The translations under genes were made by a program, and so were the position numbers. This document shows, in pieces, positions 10,662 through 23,177 of a stretch of 60,000 nucleotides of DNA. The stretch comes from Nymphaea colorata. Taxonomy: Eukaryota > Streptophyta > Magnoliopsida > Nymphaeales > Nymphaeaceae. How positions within the stretch are numbered: position 1 is the first letter of the stretch; each line of letters begins with the position of its first letter. The notes below the pieces were generated by a model. It was not told where the DNA came from, made no database searches, and saw only the letters and a list, made by a program, of their open reading frames with translations. Where the stretch lies: NCBI RefSeq assembly GCF_008831285.2, contig NC_045142.1, positions 10,847,952-10,907,951 of the forward strand. The letters run 5' to 3'.

Positions 10662-13528
10662 AACTAAAGCACATTTGAGTAATCATGAAGACTTTAGCCA
10701 GATCAGTCTAGATGCAAATGTTGTTAATAAAGCCTCACATGGAAATCAAAACAATCAATATGACAATAGAAATGTTAACTGTAATTACTCTAAAGGCAGA
10801 TGAAATAGAGGCCACCACGGTCAAGCCTCTAACGAAAGAAGATAATGTTACAATGATGGGAACGATAGACCCAGGGTGTACTGCCAACTATGTGAGAAGG
10901 TTGGACATTCAACACAACAATGTTATCAACTTCAATCCTATGCTGCTTAGCAAGGGAAATCCACTGACCACCAACCTCAAGTGCACAACACTACTGCTGG
11001 AAAAATTGGAGAGTCCAACTGGTACCCTGATTCACCATTCACCACGTGACCAGCAACCTCCCTAATCCTTTCAACCACCATGAGTATCAAGGAAATGATG
11101 CCCTCAAGTTGGCGGACAGTTCAGGTTTGACCATCTCTCATATTGGCTTATCTCTCTTTTCTAAATTTAGATTAGATAATATCTTGCATGTTCCATTTAT
11201 AGAGAGAAATATATTATCGGTTCATGAACTTTGTCAAGAAAATAGTGTCATTTTCGAATTTACACACACTTCTTGTTGTGTTAAGGATATGAGTATGGGA
11301 ATGCTTCCACTGAAGGGGACAAGTAAAGGATGGTCTCTATAGCATTAGCTTGAGTGGCGATGAAGAAAAGGCTGTTCATGCCAGAGAAAAAGTCTCTCTT
11401 GAATGGTGACTGTGAAATATTCTTAATATTTATGGACTTCCTTTTTCTTATTTATTTCTTAATGTTTGTGAGGCATGCCAATGTGGCAAAAGCCATTTGC
11501 TTCCATTTTCTAGATTTGCTTGGCGTGCTGAAAAACCTTTAAAAATTATTTATTCTGATGTGTGGGGACCTTCACCAATCATAAGCAAAGATGAATTTAA
11601 ATTTTATGTGATATTTGTGGATGCATTCTCTAGATATGCTTGGATATATTTCTTAAAATCAAAATCTGATGTAATTAATGCATTTAAAATTTTTAAGCAG
11701 CATGTTGAAATTATTTTATAATAAAAAATAATTTTTTTTCACTTGGATTGGAAAGGTGAATATTCAAGCTTTGTCCAAAATCCTTGTCGAGAATGAGATT
11801 AGACATAGAATACTTTGTCCACATACTCTATAGGAAAACAACACTACTGAGTGGAAGCACCATCACATAGTTGAAACTAGTGTCTCTCTCATGGCTCATG
11901 GTCAATTCTCCAAAAATAATGGACATATGCATTTAGTACTGTTATTCATTTAATTAATTGTATGCCTATTGAACCACACAAGCATAAATATCCTTTGGAA
12001 GTATTATTTAAGAAAATTCTAGAATCTGATTTTTTCAAAGTTTTTGGAAGCACATGTTATCATTGTCTCACATATTACATGAAAAATAAGTTAGAGTACA
12101 AGTCTCAACCATGTGTGTTTCTTGGATATGCACCTAGACACCATGGTTATATTTGTCTTGACTTAAAGAAGGTACATATCCAGAAACATAATCTTTGACG
12201 AGAGTAAGTTTTTATTTGAAAAGTCTAACCCAAAGACTGCTGAACAATTCATACCTGTTTATTTTCTGAACCTTCTGTCATCACCAAACCTATTATGAAA
12301 CCATACCTTCTATTCCATAAACTATAACTTCTAAACCTATTGATAACCCCATCACATCTCAAGTCTCTATCGAAGAGCCGATCCCTCTTCACCCACCATC
12401 ATGAACTCACTCAATGGTGGCTCACTCACAAGGTGGGACGCTTAGGCCTCTGGTTTTAATGTAGGAAAGTTTACCTACTGCTTTTCTCACAACTCTTATT
12501 CAAAATTCTGAAACCGTCACCTTTAAAGAGGCTAGTGAAGACATAAATTAGTGTAATGCGATGCAACATGAAATTGATGCTCTTCAACATAACCACACAT
12601 GGACTTTGGTACCCAGAAGTCAAGCTCCACATATAGTAGGATGTAAATGAGTCTATAAAATAAAAAGAAGAGCCGATGGATCCTTAGAAAGATACAAAAC
12701 ATGTTTGGTTGTCAAAGGTTTTAGTCAAACTAAAAGCCTATATTATTTTGAGACCTTTAGCCCAATTGTTAAACCAACTACCATTCGACTTATTTTATAT
12801 ATTGCCTTAAAAAATGATTGAAAAATTCATCGAATGGATGTACAAAATGCTTTCTTTCATAGGTACTTGAATAAAAATGTTTTCATGTAGCAACACTTGG
12901 TTTTCTAAATTCAGAAAAACCTAATTATGTTTGGAAAATTCACAAGGCTTTATATGGTTCAAAATAAGAATCTAGAACATGGTTTTCTAGATTGAGTACA
13001 TTTCTTCAAAAATATGGTTTTCCAAGATCCAAATCTGACACATCTCTATTGATTTTCAAAAGAAAAAATGTTACCATTTATGACCTAGTTTACGTAGATG
13101 ATATTATAGTTACTAGAAATTCTAGAAATCATGTCAACATTCTTTTTCAAAATCTTGCAAATGACTTTGCCATAAAAGACTTGGAAAGCTTACATTTTTT
13201 CTTAAGAATAGAAGTAAGCCGTTCACAAAATCATATAGAGCTCTCTTATGGCCACCTCACCCACTTTAATCAAAGAAGAAACCTACTTTGATGACCCTAT
13301 GCTATATAGAAGTGTTGTAGGAGCTCTTCAATATGTCATGATGACTAAACCAGATATAGCATTTGTTGGTAACCATGTGTGTCAGTTTATGTAGGAACCC
13401 ACAATTGAACATTGGGGATAAGTGAAGTGCTTTATTCATTACTTGAAAGGAATTGTTAATTATAGTTTAGAACTTGAAAAAGATATGCATAGTGTTTGCA
13501 TCTCTAAAATTTATTTTGGTCTTTGTAG
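10662..13528 (+). pseudogene. Copia-2 gag end, protease, integrase and reverse transcriptase remnants
   Basis: Continues Copia-2 after the nested element. A zinc knuckle CQLCEKVGHSTQQC is readable at about 10882-10925. The protease active site is destroyed: a short deletion at about 11030-11050 shifts the frame, leaving YPDS and then, in another frame, HVTS. Integrase pieces include YSDVWGPSP (about 11550) and FVDAFSRYAWIYF. Reverse transcriptase pieces run from 12540 (HNHTWTLVP) to YVDDIIVT near 13100 and TKPDIAF near 13350. Dozens of stops and frameshifts make this the most decayed Copia of the window. It breaks at 13528 and resumes at 16958. Confidence 0.85.
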
Positions 13529-16500
13529 TGCTTCAAAAAAATAAAGTTTTATTTTGAAATGAGAGAGAGAAGGACCCGCCCGTCGGTACAAGGGCCAGCC
13601 ATTCCCAACACCTTTATTGTGGGTAACCCGACCAATAACTAGCCTCTTGCTTTGCACATTCCGATATTTGAAATATTATTCTAAATCCTATGTGCATGTG
13701 TGCTCATGTCTAAACAATTTTTTTAAAAAATATTGAGACAAATTTTGAAATGATTAAAATATGGTTTGGTTTTAAAAAAAAAAGTGCCATCAGGTCAAGC
13801 ACTATTGTCTTCAGGGTTAATGAACCCTTAATAATTAGTAACCTTAGAAACTTTAGGATTGAACTGTTGGAACAACCAAATAGTATAAAAAATAAATTGT
13901 TTAAAAGAGACACCTGTAAGATCATTTGAGTTCTTCAAATATTGTCAATAAACTCAATTAAAAGATAACTTATATTTGAAGATAGCTTTGAAAATTAAAG
14001 TTTTCAACTTGTTTGAGGAAATATGATTAGAAACATACTTGTAAATTACTTATTTTGCAAAACATGATTTCTACTTGTCATGCTTTGGAAAAGCAAGTTT
14101 TTTAAGTTTTGTTTGAAAAATAAGATGTCAAAATAAATGGACGATGACCATAGTTCTTGTTCATCATAAGGCTAGAGAGATTTTGTAATGTTGCAAATAT
14201 CCAAATAATATGTTAGAAAAAGTGAAGATTTGATATTTAAAACAATAAAATATTATAAATTTACAAGGGTTTTTCCCTTGAATCTTACGTAAGTTTCAAG
14301 ATTTTTCCTTAATTTGATTATCACCTCATTAAGACTTGAACTTGCTTTGGTTAAGCTTCTTGGAGATGTGCTTGTGAGCATTTGTGAGTCCCATAAGTGA
14401 TTGTGCATGCATGATGATATAAATTCTATATGCATAACCAAGAAAAAAAAAAACCATTCTTACCATAACATATATCTATGAAGCAACAAAAAGGAAAATC
14501 ATGATAAAAATTGATAGAGATAAGATTTCATATAGCGAGTCACTCAAACGTGTATTGAAAATATAGGTGGGTCAATGGAAGGCTAGAAGAATAGTTAAAA
14601 AAAAATATAAAAGACGAATTTATAATTTGAAAAATCGAAAATAACATGCTCAATGCAAATGAACATGTACATCAAGCGTGTTTGAGTGTTTTCCGAGTTG
14701 AAAATGTCTCAATCTCAAATGCTAAAAATAGAGAAACAACCCACCCCAAATCCTCATATCGTAATACAATCAAGCCACCAAAACAGAGAATTATATAGAA
14801 AATTGAAAAGATAGATATACAATGAGAGAGCAAGAATAGGTACAGAAAAATTGAAAGAGACAAAGAATAAATAATGAAAATACATAGAGAGAAATAAAGA
14901 TGAAAGAAGGAGAGAAAAAGACAGATATTTGAAAGAGAAAGAATTAAATAAGAGACAAATAAAAAGAGAAATAAAGATAGAAATTAAAATGAGAGAAATA
15001 TAAATTAAAATGATGGAGGAAAGTTAAGAACAATAGAAATATACATTACAATGAAAAAGTGAGGAGTAAAGAATGAGAGAAAAAGAAGTTAAAATGAAAG
15101 AAAAAAAAATTAAAATGAGAGCAAAACAAGTATAAAAGAGATAAACAAGTTAAAAGAAATGAAAAAGCTAGTTAAAATGATAAAAAGATAAGCTATAAAA
15201 GAGGGAAAATGATCTTGAGAAAAATGTTTGCTTTGGTCATGCTCTCGGAGCTTTAAGGAGATTCCTTAGCTCCGAAGAGACTCTAGACCTTCATCAGTTT
15301 GTTATGAAGAAAATAGGCAATAAAATAGTAGAAAGAAAAGTTATAAATACCTTTAAAAAAAAGATTTGGTGTAGAGGCAGCTCGTTTCGAGCAAAGATAA
15401 CTCCTTAATGGTGTTTTGAACAGGTTCGAGATGCTCCTCAAGAGTCCATCACCAAGGTTTCCTCTTATTGAAAATGAAGGTTTGAAGTTGCGGATTAGGA
15501 GAGCCAAATAAGAAATATTAAACAATAAGAAGAAAAGAAGAAGAAAACTAGAAGAGGAGAGAGATGACTCAAAGGCTTAAAAAAATGTTGGATTTTTTCA
15601 TGCTAAATAAGAGAAACGAAGATGCACTTATAAAAGAAGATGGCTCAAAAGCATTGTCATCTTTTTATAAAATAAAACTAGCCATTAATTAGTCATTATT
15701 AGCTTAAAAATAGCTTAAAACACTAAGAGGGTCAAATCTGTTCAAAAATAGGTTGACTGTGCCGGGGGCAGGCTGCCACCCAAGGCTCGCTCAGCCTAGG
15801 CCTAGCCCACTGGCAGGCCTAAAAAGGTAGAGCTGGCCCTCCATAGGCTCATCTTTGGTCTGTGCTGGCTGGCCACAGGCTTGGCATGGCCAGTTGTACA
15901 CCTAGCCGGGCCAACGTCGGGCTAGACCAGGCCGGCCAGGGCCCACCCGTGCACCAGGCAGCGCAGGTCAGGCCTGTCCGGACTTGGATTGGCCAGATGA
16001 GGCTTGGTCAGCCTGCCTCGTTGGCTGTGAGCACCTCAAAGAGTATTTTGGTGTTGTTTGTGAAAAGGTAAGGTTATATATATATTTTTAAAAAGGATAT
16101 TTCGAGAAAACCAAGGGCATTTTGAGAAATTCAATGTTCATAATGTCTCGATACTTGGTCTGAAAATGATCCGTTACTTGTATTCAGATCTAAAAAAGGA
16201 TCTATCTGTCAGATTTGGAGCTGGATCTGGATCAAAAGCTTAGAATGAATAAAAAAAAAAAAAATTTGGATTTGGATATCGAATTTGGATATAAAACACA
16301 TATTTGGTTCAAAATCTTAGATTTAGTTTTGCATTGTGGTAAAAACAAGAAATTAGATCTAAATTTGGGTCTAGATTAAAAATTTATCACACAAGGATAT
16401 AAATACGGACTTTGGATCTTGGGTTCGGATTGGGTCTGAATTGATATTAAGGCATAAATTTGGATCAAATAAGTCAAAAATTGAGATTTGGATCAAGGTC

Positions 16501-16957
16501 TAGATATAAAGTTCTGTTGCTAATCCAGTTTTAGAATTTAGATTTGGATATGGATTCATTTTGGATCCGGTTTAAATCTAGGGATCTTTTTTGGATATGA
16601 GGCTAGTATTTAGATCCATATTTGGATCTAGGGCAATGTTTTGGATATGAAGCTGGGATTTTTATCTAGATTTGGATCTAAGGATTTATTTTAGGCTTTT
16701 ATATGAGCTTTTGAACTGGATCATAGTCTGAATTATAGAATAAGTCTAAATTGAGATTGGGCTTTGTGTCCAAAGTCTATAATTAGATCTAAATAAGTCT
16801 CAAATATCGTTGATAGTCAAATAAAAGAAGAAATTGACCATAATTAAGAGAAATTGAAGTGTTTGAAGCCAAAAATCCTAGAAAGTTGTTGTAAAGTTAC
16901 CTTGAAATGTTTGAAAAACACTAAATATAGAATTTTGAAAAAATTGAGGTGATTGCA
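13529..16957. mobile_element. Long LTR-like unit, copy A (3.4 kb), probable solo LTR
   Basis: Starts TGCTTCAAAAA and ends GGTGATTGCA, so it has the TG...CA ends of an LTR. It interrupts the RNase H of Copia-2 exactly. It shares its start, a block at about 13566-13640 (CGGTACAAGGGCCAGCC), a block at 14270-14430, another near 14670-14760 and its end with the unit at 26609-29933. The flanking five bases are TGTAG on the left and CATAG on the right, both reachable from CGTAG by CpG decay. No protein domain is seen. Inside are a purine-rich stretch (about 14875-15200) and a GC-rich island (about 15760-16030). A solo LTR of a long-LTR gypsy-type element is the best guess. Confidence 0.6.
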
Positions 16958-17455
16958 CATAGCTTCTCAATGTCTTCTCTAATGCTGATTGGGTTGGATG
17001 CCCAGATGACAGAAAGTCTACGGGAGGGTATGCAGTATATTACTATTCTAATTTAATATATTGGAGCTCAAAAAAACAAAGCACAACATCCAAATCTAAC
17101 AAAAAAGTAGAATACAGGGCCTTAGCAAATGCAACTGCAACTACAGAGACTACTTGAATAGCAACCTTGCCAAGATAATTACGGGAAAATGGAAGTCAAT
17201 CTCCAACTCTGTGGTGTAATAATGTAGGCACAACTCATCTTCCATCTCATCTTATTTTCCACAGATGAAGCAAACATATTGAAATTGATGTCCATTTCAT
17301 ATGTGACAAGATTGCCAAGAAAGAATTGTAAATCTTATATATCTCGATGGATGATCAAGTGGCAGACATTTTGACAAGGCCCTAACAACTAACAAACATC
17401 AATATTTCATTAGCAAGCTCAATGCACAAGCCGTCACAATGTGCTTGAGGGAGGC
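16958..17455 (+). pseudogene. Copia-2 RNase H remnant and polypurine tract
   Basis: Readable text includes ADWVGCPDDRKSTGGY at about 16985-17030, WSSKKQSTTSKS, KHIEIDVHF and DDQVADILT, the classical end of Copia RNase H. Several stops are present. The purine tract GAGGGAGG at about 17447-17454 primes plus-strand synthesis and directly precedes the 3' LTR. Confidence 0.88.
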
Positions 17456-17796
17456 TATTAAAGGAAACATTGATAACAATCATGACATTGAGAAAGAGAG
17501 ATCAATGCAATGGAGGAATGCACAATGCAGGAGAAGAATACCTTCACAAATATGGTAATACAAAATATGGTAACACAAAAAGAGACTTGTGCTGCTTCCT
17601 CATTTGTGAAAAAGAACGTTGGAAATCTCCAATGTTGGTATACTCATGCTGGCCCATTTCCTTTTAAGTGTTAATAAGAATATGGCAAGCAAGAGAGGAA
17701 AGTGGATGTAGGCTAAGGCCAAACCACTCTAAAATTTTTTGTCTCTCCCTCTCTCCCTTTCTCTCTCTCTCTCTCTCTCTCTTGTGTGTTTCTTCA
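17456..17796 (+). repeat. Copia-2 3' LTR (341 bp)
   Basis: Matches 4158-4549, with a (CT)n run near the 3' end (about 17759-17782) that is shorter in the other copy. It ends TTTCTTCA and is followed by the target duplication TTGAG (17797-17801). Confidence 0.88.
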
Positions 17797-17801
17797 TTGA
17801 G

Positions 17802-18150
17802 CAGTAACTCAATTATCCCATAAAGTCAGTATACCTCCAGCATGTCCTGCTGCCGGTTTGTAGCAGTACTGAGCATCACACCAAATCGTTGCTATTGTGA
17901 GGAGTTGAACACTCACTTTTTGTTCCACATGATGCCATGATGCTTGGCTTATTATGATGAATCCAATTGTGAAAAAAATCTGTCTGTCCTGAGCGTTCGA
18001 TCTCTGAATGAGTAGAACTGCATATTTATTCAACAGTGAGTTTGGGCCAACGAGCTCTGGTGGAGCGCCGGGTCGGTTCCACAAGGCTTCTCCTTTTGGA
18101 CATTGGACTCCTCCTAGGAGGTGCCTTAGCCTTCTTGAACATGTCATCAA
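17802..18150 (-). pseudogene. LINE remnant: ORF1 tail and endonuclease fragment
   Basis: The open minus-strand frame at 18150-17809 ends with the segment AGHAGGILTLWDN, matching the conserved GGILTLWD stretch of plant L1-type apurinic endonucleases, preceded by VSVQLLTIATIWCD. A second frame over 18130-18000 reads PMSKRRSLVEPTRRSTRAR, like the basic tail of plant LINE ORF1. Copia-2 inserted just after this motif, and the remainder continues at 4152-4079. No reverse transcriptase is seen. The assignment is from motif memory only. Confidence 0.45.
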
Positions 18151-18632
18151 GCAATAATTAAGCTATTTTGAGTTGAGATTGGGATCCCAACAAATGGACT
18201 AGAAACTCACATACCAATTTACGAAGAGGAAGAGCGTCCTAGAGGGAAGAAGCAAGGATGAGTTCAATATGGGCTAGTAAATGGGGACGTATGGGTGTAC
18301 TGAGTTGGAGAAGCACGTTGCAAGTGAAAAGGAATAAAGAAATACATTTGAACTTTGTTGGATAAAGATCCCACCGACAGGCCAGCAGAAGAGGACACCA
18401 CAAATGAAAAGGGAGGGGACGAGTTGTGGTGGGATGCTAGCAAAATAAAGCATGTGGCAGAGGCCATAGAGACAAGGCATGCACAGAGGATGGTGTCAAC
18501 TCATCTTGATAAAGGACACACTAAAGCAAATGGTAAATCAAGAGCCGTGGAAGGAACAGGGTTTCTTGGCAACAGATGCTGACGGGGTTCAAGGTGTGGA
18601 ACAATGACGAAGCCACATAGGAGCTGGTGCGC
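18151..18632. other. No recognised gene between LINE remnant and Copia-4
   Basis: A small open frame on the plus strand (18355-18582, acidic and basic residues, no known motif) could be a gene scrap or LINE sequence. Nothing else stands out. Its last five bases, TGCGC, form the left target duplication of Copia-4. Confidence 0.4.
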
Positions 18633-18932
18633 TGTCACACAAGATTGGAGGAGATCAAGGAACGTTGAGGAGAACTTTGGAGAGGAGAACGTTGGAGTCA
18701 TCTAAGGAAATGTATTTTTTTGAAAGACTCCATTCTGCCCAACCTGCCTTCCTTGCCTTTCTAACCATTGTATTGAAGTGCTATTTAAATAGCAGCTGTA
18801 ATCTCTACCAACGTGTGAAAAATAATACAAAGCTTCTCCTATTTCTACCGTGGATGTAGGCATCTAAGCCAAACCACGTAAATCTTGTTGCTGTGTTTTG
18901 TGTGCATTCTCTGTTTTTGGCTCAACTTAATA
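18633..18932 (+). repeat. Copia-4 5' LTR (300 bp)
   Basis: Begins TGTCACACAAGATTGG and ends CAACTTAATA. Collinear with 23178-23477 without gaps of note. Confidence 0.9.
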
Positions 18933-18965
18933 TGGTTGTGATCTGGGTATTCAGTCTTCTCCACC

Positions 18966-21900
18966 ATGGTTGAATCTCATATCAATGGAGATCAAGGCAG
19001 CAACTCAAGTGACGGTGTAAAGAAGGCTATGGCTGATCAGAACAACACCTTGAAGATCACCACAACTCCTCTAAACTGATCCAACTATCTAGGTGGGCTA
19101 AAGCAGCAAGACTTTTTCTTAGTGGGCGATCAAAATTTGGCTACGTTAACCGTAAGTCTCCCCTCCAAACATATCTGACCCAAAATTTGATGAATGGCAA
19201 TCTGAAAATGATTTAGTGATGTCTTGGTTAATTAATTCTATGGAGCCGAGTGTTTCAACTATGCTTGTTTATCATGAAATGGCTAAAGATATTTGGGATA
19301 CATTAAAAGAAGTATATGGGGAATGAAACAGTTTGGCTAGAGTATATCAAATTCAACTAGAACTTGCTCATTTCTCAATGGGAGACAAGCCGATACAATC
19401 TTATCTCAGCCAATACCATAGTCTATAGGAGGAATTAATGCAACATCACCCTGCTACAACTGATCCAAATGTGTATAGACAACGTTTGGAAGAGGATAAA
19501 ATCTTCCGTTTCCTTGGTGGACTTAGTGTTGAATTCGAGAGTGTTAGGAGTCAAATACTTATGACAAATCTTTTGCCAAACTTTAATCAAGTCTGTCAAA
19601 CCATACAAAGAGAGGTTGCTCGCCGGAAGGTTATGAATCCGGAAAAGAAAAATCTGACCGCTGAAGATACAAGCGAAAAGATAGCATACCAAACTCATTC
19701 TGAGCCGCTGCCTAACAATTCCAGACCTGATATCAAAGGCATTGGAAATGTGACCATTATGCAGAAAGGAAGGAATCACTTTAAATGTTCATACTGCAAA
19801 AAAACTGGACACACTAGAGAAAAATGTTGGGAGTTAAATGGGAAGCCGTCATCAAAGGAGAAGCCACTCTCATCAAATAGCTCCAACACAGCAAATTTCA
19901 TTACACGTGAGGTGTTGGAAATTTTTTTTCAGTATTTTTCTAAGACAAATCGGGTCTCTACTCAGGCAATTGGAAATTCATCTGAAGGTACGCACCATGC
20001 TCTCATTACTCATTAAAAAAATTTAGGATGGATTATTGACTCTGGGGCCACCGATCACATGACCGGTGATCCCTCTAAAATATTTGATCTTAATCTTGAA
20101 AAAAATCATCATGTGTTCACGGTTGATGGCACACCCATTGCTATAGAAGGCATTGAAGAATCTTGTTTTTTTAAATCAAATAAAAAATCTTGTGTGCTCT
20201 ATATTCCTAAACTTTCTGCCAATCTTTTATCTGTAAGTAAAATAACTAAAGCCTATAATTGCTTAGCTATTTTTTTCCAAAGAATATGATTTTTCAGGAC
20301 ATGGAGTCGAGGATGGAGATTGGTAGAGGGTATGAGCACAACGGTCTATATGTCCTAGACAACATTGAGGCTGGTTTTCTCGCTCGAGTAGAAAAGACAT
20401 TTGAGTACAAATTATAGCACTCTTGGCTTGGTCATATTTCAGATAGGTCGCTGAAAATTCTTGTTCCACATGTCAAACCTAATGGTCATTCTTGTAATGC
20501 TTGCAAATTCTCAAAATCAACTGGATTACATTTTCAAAACTTTGGAGAAAGGTCTGCTGAAATTTTGATTTAGTTCATTCTGATGTTTGGGGCCCAGCCC
20601 TAGTCGAGTCTCATTCTGGATATAAATGCTATGTTTCTTTAGTTGATGATAGAACTCCCATGACTTGGCTTTATTTTCTCAAAAATAAGAGTGATGTTGC
20701 CAAAACTTTTGAAGAATATTATGAGCTTATTTACACACTATATGAGACCAAAATAAAAAAATTAAGGTCGGATAATGGAGGAGAGTATGTCAATCAAGTT
20801 CTTGATGATTTCATGAAAAAGAAAGGCATATTACATCAACTTACTTGCGACGTTACTACCCAACAGAATGGATTCGCCGAACGTAAGAATCGACAATTGC
20901 TTAATATTGCTAGGTCCCTAATGATGAACATGAATGTTTCCATTTGTTTTTGGTCTGAAGCAATTGGAACTGCATGTTATATAGCAAATAGAATACCCAA
21001 TTCGAGCATTAACGATCAAATTCCAATAGAGCTACTTCTTAAAAAATTAGTTTCTATTAAACATTTTAAAGTTTTTGGATGCAAATGTTTTGTCCATGTC
21101 CAAGAAAAATTTAAGAATAAATTAGAAAAAAGAGCTATGAAATGTATTTTTCTTGGATATTCAAGTAAAAAGAAAGGGTTCAAATGTTACAACCCCCATT
21201 TGAAAAAATTCTTTGTTACTCGTGATATAAAGTTTTTCAAACAAGAACCATTTTTGAGAATAGTACTCAAGGGGAGATAAAACAACAAAAATTTGTTGAC
21301 ATTAGTCTCCCACAACCATTGGTGAACATCCATGACAATGTAAGTAAGCACCTCAATGACGATCAATTTCGTGAGAACCAAAATCAAAGCAATGGTGATC
21401 AACATCCTCCTCAGTCCAATCAAGTTAACAGCACTGCTAATCCTCAAGATGATGAAATGGCTCAAAGGTCAAACCAAGAAGTCCTGACCGAGCAGCCACT
21501 ACGAAGATCGTCTAGATCCCCCAAACCCCCAACCAAGCTAAGTGATTTCTATGCATACTTATCCTTTGGCAAAATTCATTCAATTGATGATTATCTAACA
21601 TTTAAAAATTTGTCAAAACCATATCAAGATTATATATTGAATACTTACCACCATGAAGAGCCTAAGAATTTTTTGCAAGCAAACATGGATCCAAGATGGA
21701 GAGACACTATGAAAGAAGAACTGAAAGCACTACAAAGAAACCACACATGGGAAATGGTGCCTCTACATAAGGAAAAAATGTTTTTGGGTGCAAGTGGGTG
21801 TACCGAATAAAATACAGGAGCCATGGATATATCGAGAGGTTCAAAGCAAGATTGGTTGCAAAGGGATTTACGCAAATTGAAGAAATTGATTATAATGAGA

Positions 21901-23168
21901 CATTCGCCCCAATTGCCAAAATGAGCTCTCTCAGAATATTACTTTCAGTAGCGTCAAACAAAATGTGGGAACTTATACAATTGGATGTAAAAAATGTGTT
22001 CCTACATGGTGACTTAAATGAAGAAATTTTTCATGGAAGCACCAGAAGGCATCCAAAATGAAAAAAGGTATGTGTGTAAACTGAAAAAAGTTGTGTATGG
22101 ATTAAAACAATCTCCCTGGGCATGGTTCTCCCAACTCAGTGAGGCTCTTGTGAGAATTGGTTTTTCCAAAAGCACGTTTGACTATACCATGTTTATCTAC
22201 AATCGTGCTCCAAAGATTACTATATTACTAGTTTATGTGGATGATATTATAATAACGGGAGATGACATACAAAACATGACACGAGTAAAAGAGTATCTCA
22301 AAAAGGAATTCGAGATAAAAGACTTAGGAAAATTGACATACTTTCCTGGCATTGAAGTAGCAAAATCTGATAAAGGAGTGTTCATCTGTCAGATAAAATA
22401 CACTCTAGATCTCCTCAAAGAAACCAGCTACATGGGAACTAAGTGTGCTGACACTCCCATGGAAATCAATTGCAAGCTAAGAAAGGAGGAAGGGGAAGTA
22501 GTAAAACATGTTCAAAGCTTTCAGAGACTCATTGGAAAACTCATCTATCTTATTATGACAAGGCCAGACATTACATATGCTGTCAACCTTTTTAGTCAAT
22601 TCATGCATAAGCCAATGTCAGCTCATGTTGAAGCCGCACATAAAATTCCAAAATATCTGAAAGGGACCCCTGGGAGGGAGATCTTAATGAGAAGAAGTGA
22701 TTGTCTCAATGTCATTGGATATGCAGATGCCGATTGGTTAGGAAATCCAAACGATAGAAGATCAACTTCAGGATATTGTGCTTTTGGGGGTGGAAATCTA
22801 GTATCATGGAAAAGCAAAAAGCAATCTGTAGTAGCTTGATCAAGCGTAGAGGCAAAGTATGTGAGCTAATCTGGATTAAAGCGTTACTAAAGGATATGAA
22901 CATTGAACATGAGGAGCCGATGAAGTTAATGTGTGACAATATGGAGGCAATTCATATTAGTGCTAATCCCATCTTTCATGAAAGGACAAAACATATCGAA
23001 GTGGACTGTCACTTTGTCAGAGAAAAAATCCAAAGTGGAATTATTGAAACCCCTCATGTGAGAAGCAAACACCAATTGGCCGATATCCTCACCAAAGCTC
23101 TCAGCAAAGAAAAACATTACAACATTGCCAACAAGTTGGGACAGATTGATATTTGTGCACCAACTTGA
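18966..23168 (+). pseudogene. Copia-4 gag-pol, broken
   Basis: Gag from the ATG at 18966, damaged by a few stops, then open at 19438-20016 with zinc knuckle CSYCKKTGHTREKC. Protease is at about 20029 (IIDSGATDHMTGD). Integrase: SDVWGPA near 20580, KLRSDNGGEYVNQV near 20765 and FAERKNRQ near 20877 give D, D and E. Reverse transcriptase is split by a frame change near 22030-22060 and has LLVYVDDIIITGDD near 22235. RNase H: ADADWLGNPNDRRSTSGY near 22725, a stop after KSKKQSVVA, then HERTKHIEVDCHF and an orderly end at about 23168 next to the purine tract. About ten lesions separate it from an open frame. Confidence 0.9.
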
Positions 23169-23177
23169 GGGGGAGAA

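Larger units (their letters stand above)
4158..17796 (+). mobile_element. Copia-2, old LTR retrotransposon carrying two nested insertions
   Basis: Plus-strand Copia element defined by LTRs 4158-4549 and 17456-17796 and by a perfect 5-bp target duplication TTGAG (4153-4157 and 17797-17801). The primer-binding site TGGTATTAGAGCCA starts at 4550, directly after the LTR; one base differs from the initiator-Met consensus. A purine tract GAGGGAGG precedes the 3' LTR. Coding remnants occur in the right order: gag (4560-5274 and 10662 on), zinc knuckle, integrase, reverse transcriptase (to 13528) and RNase H (16958-17440). Copia-3 sits in gag and a 3.4-kb LTR-like unit sits in RNase H. Without them the element is about 4.8 kb, normal for Copia. 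Both LTRs begin TATTAAAG instead of TG, consistent with an old G-to-A change. Confidence 0.9.
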
